Source: a bacterium
GTDB taxonomy: Bacteria; Sumerlaeota; Sumerlaeia; MVZB01
DNA: 7,089 nt
Assembly (NCBI GenBank): GCA_023480605.1
Contig: JAMCWS010000388.1
Coordinates: 1-7,089, forward strand
Direction of reading: 5' to 3'
Shown here piece by piece: positions 4,878-7,089 of this stretch; positions within the stretch are counted from its first letter, which is position 1; the number at the start of each line of letters is the position of its first letter. A program made the position numbers and the translations under genes. The notes under the pieces were generated by a model. That model did not search any database. It had not been told where the DNA came from and was given only the letters and a program-made list of their open reading frames with translations.

Positions 4878-5968
4878 GCGGGCAGCCGGCCGCTCCGGCC
4901 CGCGGGCCGACGCCCATGACCGCTCTTGTCACGCTAACCGATATGGATCGCAGTTTCGTCGAACGCCGGGGGGGCTGGATTCTCTCCGTCTGCCTGCACG
5001 TGATGTTTTTTACCGCCCTGTTGTTGATTCATCCTGAGCCGATCCCGAAATCCGAGCCTCACACCCAGACGATCCACGTGACGCTGGCGACCGCCGCCTT
5101 GGCGGCCGCGGTGGCCGCGCCCGTTTCGACGGCCGCCCAGCCCTCTCGGACGGCCCCGGCGGAAGCCGCCCCGCAACCGGTGCAACCGGCGCCGCGATCG
5201 GCCCCGCAACCCTCCGTCGCGGCGGCGGCCGCCACGCCCGTGTTCGAACCGGCCGCGTCCCTGGATGCCACATTAACCCCATCGAGCGGCGACCCGTCGA
5301 TCCCCGAGGGGGAGGGTCGGGCGGGTAAACCGCTCGAAACGCCGGCGCGTCCGGCCCCGCTCGCGAACCTCGCCATCGGCCGATTCGATGGCGGCGGCAT
5401 TTCCACCGGCCAGGGCCTGGGATCGGCAGGGGATGGCCGCGGCGCGGCGGGTGCTGGCAAAGGTTCTCCTGCCATCGCCCAGCGGATCCAACTGGCGCAG
5501 GCCGACCTGGCTGCACGCAAGACGCTTTTCCGGTCGCGCGGGGCCGCCGAGGGGGTGGCCCGCGGCCTCGACACGAGCGACGTCTCGGACGCGGTGGCCC
5601 AGAAGGTGCTGGCGCGCTACGGCATCGAGATCGTCGTTGCGCAACTCGACAATCCCGGCGCCGCCGCCCCGGGTTACCTCAACCAGGCGACGATGCGCGG
5701 GGGGACGTTCGTGAATGCCCACGGCAAAGGGGTTTACAAAATTTTCACCATCAGCCAGGCGGCGATGGGGCGCATGATGGAGCTCGAGCAGGAAGCGCTG
5801 CGCAAGAACGGCCTGGACCCCGCCGCCGTGCGCCTCACCTCGGTGCTTTTCGGCATTGTCCCCACAACCGGCGGATACGACCTGGGTGTCAAGAAAATCG
5901 AAACCAAGCCGGTGGCGGAAGCCGGCGCCGCATCGCGGCCGACGGGCGGCCAGCCGTCCCGCCCATAA
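4874..5968 (+). CDS. TonB-like energy-transducing protein with unrecognised C-terminal domain
   Basis: A 364-aa protein with TonB/TolA-like layout. Numbered from GTG 4874: a short cytoplasmic N-terminus; one membrane helix at about 35-52 (WILSVCLHVMFFTALLLI); a Pro/Ala/Gln-rich periplasmic linker at about 83-165; a Gly-rich stretch at 171-198, as often found before TonB C-terminal domains; and a globular domain at about 200-345 with KVLARYGIEIVVAQL, MRGGTFVNAHGKGVYKIFTIS, a helix rich in Met/Glu/Leu (296-312) and LTSVLFGIVPTTGGYDLGVKKIE. I do not recognise that domain, and the usual TonB C-terminal YP signature is absent. GTG is chosen for the GTGA overlap with the lipoprotein stop. No ribosome binding site is nearby, so ATG 4916 or 4943, which keep the helix, are possible. 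The ExbB- and ExbD-type neighbours support a role as the moving arm of a proton-motive-force-driven envelope complex, bridging from the inner membrane. Confidence 0.75.
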   Translation: MSGQPAAPARGPTPMTALVTLTDMDRSFVERRGGWILSVCLHVMFFTALLLIHPEPIPKSEPHTQTIHVTLATAALAAAVAAPVSTAAQPSRTAPAEAAPQPVQPAPRSAPQPSVAAAAATPVFEPAASLDATLTPSSGDPSIPEGEGRAGKPLETPARPAPLANLAIGRFDGGGISTGQGLGSAGDGRGAAGAGKGSPAIAQRIQLAQADLAARKTLFRSRGAAEGVARGLDTSDVSDAVAQKVLARYGIEIVVAQLDNPGAAAPGYLNQATMRGGTFVNAHGKGVYKIFTISQAAMGRMMELEQEALRKNGLDPAAVRLTSVLFGIVPTTGGYDLGVKKIETKPVAEAGAASRPTGGQPSRP

Positions 5969-6007
5969 TCCGGCCGCGCCGCCGGCGGTCCACAAGGATG
6001 TTCGCGC

Positions 6008-6787
6008 ATGGATATGCTGATCGACCTGATAGACTTTTTGACGCCCCGCGGCAGGGATTCGCTGCTCAACAAGTATGTGCTCAGCGGCGGCCCGCTCATG
6101 TGGGTGCTTGTCCCGTGTTCGCTGCTGGCGATGGGCTCCATCCTGCAGTGCGCCATCCGCCTGCGGCGGAGCCGGGTGATGGGCGGCGCGCTGAATCGCC
6201 AGGCGCGCCAGGCGCGAACGGACCGGCAGCGACAGGAGTTCATCGAGAAATTGAGCGGCAAAGCCAATCCGCTGGCGCGTTGCAGTTGGCTGACATTCAA
6301 GAATTTCAATCCCGCCGGCGGCCATCCGCCCCGCTACGCGCTCGAAGCGAGACTCGACGAAGCCGCCGCCGAAGTCGCCGTCGAGATGCAGGATGGTTTG
6401 GGCATGCTGGCCACTCTCTATACGGTCGCTCCCCTGCTGGGCCTGCTCGGCACCATCCACGGCATGATCATGACCTTTTACAAATTCGGCGTTCAGGGCG
6501 ACAAGTCGGTTGAGTCACTGGCCGTCGGCATCCAGTATGCGCTGGTGACGACCCTATGGGGCCTGTCGATCGCCATTCCGGTATACGTGGCGGCTCAGTG
6601 GCTGCAGGGCAGGATTCATCGTTACGAGCGCCGCCTGCTGCCCGACGCGGTGCGCGATATGGCCGACGCGCTCTGGGCCGAAAACGGTGGCGAACCGGCG
6701 GCCGGGGATGCGTCCAGAGCCAAGGACGCCGCGCGCGGCGAGCCGGCGCTGGAAGCGGCCGCTTCGCCGACGGGAGATGAAGCATGA
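6008..6787 (+). CDS. MotA/TolQ/ExbB-family proton channel protein
   Basis: Inner-membrane stator-type subunit (259 aa) that, with an ExbD/TolR partner, uses the proton-motive force to drive a TonB- or TolA-like protein. AAGGA (5994-5998) is 9 nt before ATG 6008. Three membrane segments are visible: about 28-50 (PLMWVLVPCSLLAMGSI), about 129-158 with the family motif PLLGLLGTIHGMIMTF (142-157), and about 172-198 with GIQYALVTTLWGLSIAIP (174-191). Thr149 and Thr181/182 sit where this family has its conserved channel threonines. The segment between helices 1 and 2 is charged and cytoplasmic in the family. Residues 226-259 form an Ala/Gly/Glu-rich, probably disordered tail. It lies 39 nt after the TonB-like gene and overlaps the ExbD-like gene by 4 nt (ATGA). 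Sequence alone does not separate ExbB from TolQ, so no symbol is given. Confidence 0.93.
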   Translation: MDMLIDLIDFLTPRGRDSLLNKYVLSGGPLMWVLVPCSLLAMGSILQCAIRLRRSRVMGGALNRQARQARTDRQRQEFIEKLSGKANPLARCSWLTFKNFNPAGGHPPRYALEARLDEAAAEVAVEMQDGLGMLATLYTVAPLLGLLGTIHGMIMTFYKFGVQGDKSVESLAVGIQYALVTTLWGLSIAIPVYVAAQWLQGRIHRYERRLLPDAVRDMADALWAENGGEPAAGDASRAKDAARGEPALEAAASPTGDEA

Positions 6788-7089
6788 GCCGCCGGACCGC
6801 CAGAAGCCGTAAAAGTGGACTGGAGCCGGGCATCAACCTGACGCCGATGCTCGATATGATCTTCAATTTGCTGTTCTTCTTTGTACTGGCCACGCAGATC
6901 CGCACGAACGCGCGCCAGATGGAAGTGCAATTGCCCGAAGCCGGCAGCGCCGTGGCGGCGGATGAAAAAAAAGCGCCTCCGGTTGTTACACTGGACGCAA
7001 AAGGGAATATATATTTTAATGAGCGGCCCGTGGTTGAAGAAGAGCTGGCTTTGTATCTGCATCACCTGGCGGGGGGCGTCAAAAAGTCT
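6784..7089 (+). CDS. ExbD/TolR-family biopolymer transport protein, N-terminal part (cut by window end)
   Basis: The first 102 codons are visible with no stop; family members usually have about 130-150 residues. ATG 6784 overlaps the previous stop as ATGA, and GGGAG (6772-6776) lies 7 nt upstream. A basic cytoplasmic N-terminus (SRRTARSRK) leads into the family signature INLTPMLDMIFNLLFFFVLAT at 17-37. Asp24 in the membrane helix matches the proton-carrying Asp of ExbD (Asp25 in E. coli) and TolR (Asp23). The periplasmic part starts with MEVQLPEAGSA, where LP-A is common in the family, and continues with VVTLDAKGNIYFNERPV, typical of the ExbD/TolR periplasmic domain. It is the partner of the adjacent ExbB/TolQ-type protein and the periplasmic contact for the TonB-like protein. 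ExbD and TolR cannot be told apart here. Confidence 0.93.
   Translation, partial: MSRRTARSRKSGLEPGINLTPMLDMIFNLLFFFVLATQIRTNARQMEVQLPEAGSAVAADEKKAPPVVTLDAKGNIYFNERPVVEEELALYLHHLAGGVKKS

Noticed and set aside
5273..6460. Minus-strand open frame (395 codons) opposite the TonB-like and ExbB-like genes
   Set aside because: It spans two well-supported plus-strand genes and their ribosome binding site, and its composition is that of a shadow.
1..7089. CRISPR arrays, insertion sequences, tRNA or rRNA genes
   Set aside because: I saw no regularly spaced repeats, no transposase motifs or terminal inverted repeats with target duplications, and no tRNA T-arm or rRNA signature on either strand.

Overview
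The window comes from a high-GC Gram-negative (diderm) bacterium. Evidence for an outer membrane is indirect but consistent: a lipoprotein, a TonB-like anchored protein, and an ExbB/TolQ plus ExbD/TolR pair. I cannot place the lineage. An HPr with the regulatory-serine motif, a full Enzyme I and a bacterial glutaminyl-cyclase-like enzyme fit several deep-branching Gram-negative phyla. Three of the seven gene starts look non-ATG (TTG at 206 and 3127, GTG at 4874).

Left part, minus strand (about 2710 down to 1): a PTS phosphorelay operon. A sigma-70-like promoter (TTGACA-16-TAGAGT, 2681-2708) drives a leader of about 190 nt containing two perfect hairpins. Then come ptsH (HPr, 2185-2487), a 150-nt gap with a GC hairpin, ptsI (Enzyme I, 247-2034), and after 40 nt the start of an unrecognised secreted protein that runs off the left edge. 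Enzyme I takes phosphate from PEP and passes it to HPr. No EII sugar permease is visible here, so the final acceptor is unknown.

Centre (2488-3126): 639 nt between divergent genes with no convincing protein gene. It holds the ptsH promoter and leader, an AT-rich TATATATA patch beside three mutually complementary arms, short direct repeats, and a doubtful 52-codon ORF whose stop overlaps the next start.

Right part, plus strand: an exported M28-family glutaminyl-peptide cyclotransferase-like zinc enzyme (3127-4110), closed by a good intrinsic terminator (4203-4236). A tightly packed envelope operon follows: a lipoprotein (4290-4877), a TonB-like single-pass protein with a Pro/Ala linker, Gly-rich segment and unrecognised C-terminal domain (4874-5968), an ExbB/TolQ proton-channel protein (6008-6787) and an ExbD/TolR protein cut by the window end (6784-7089). 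Two of the three junctions are 4-nt start/stop overlaps, so these four products are probably made together. They look like a proton-motive-force-driven envelope machine whose periplasmic end is not a TonB C-terminal domain I recognise. This is the most interesting part of the window.
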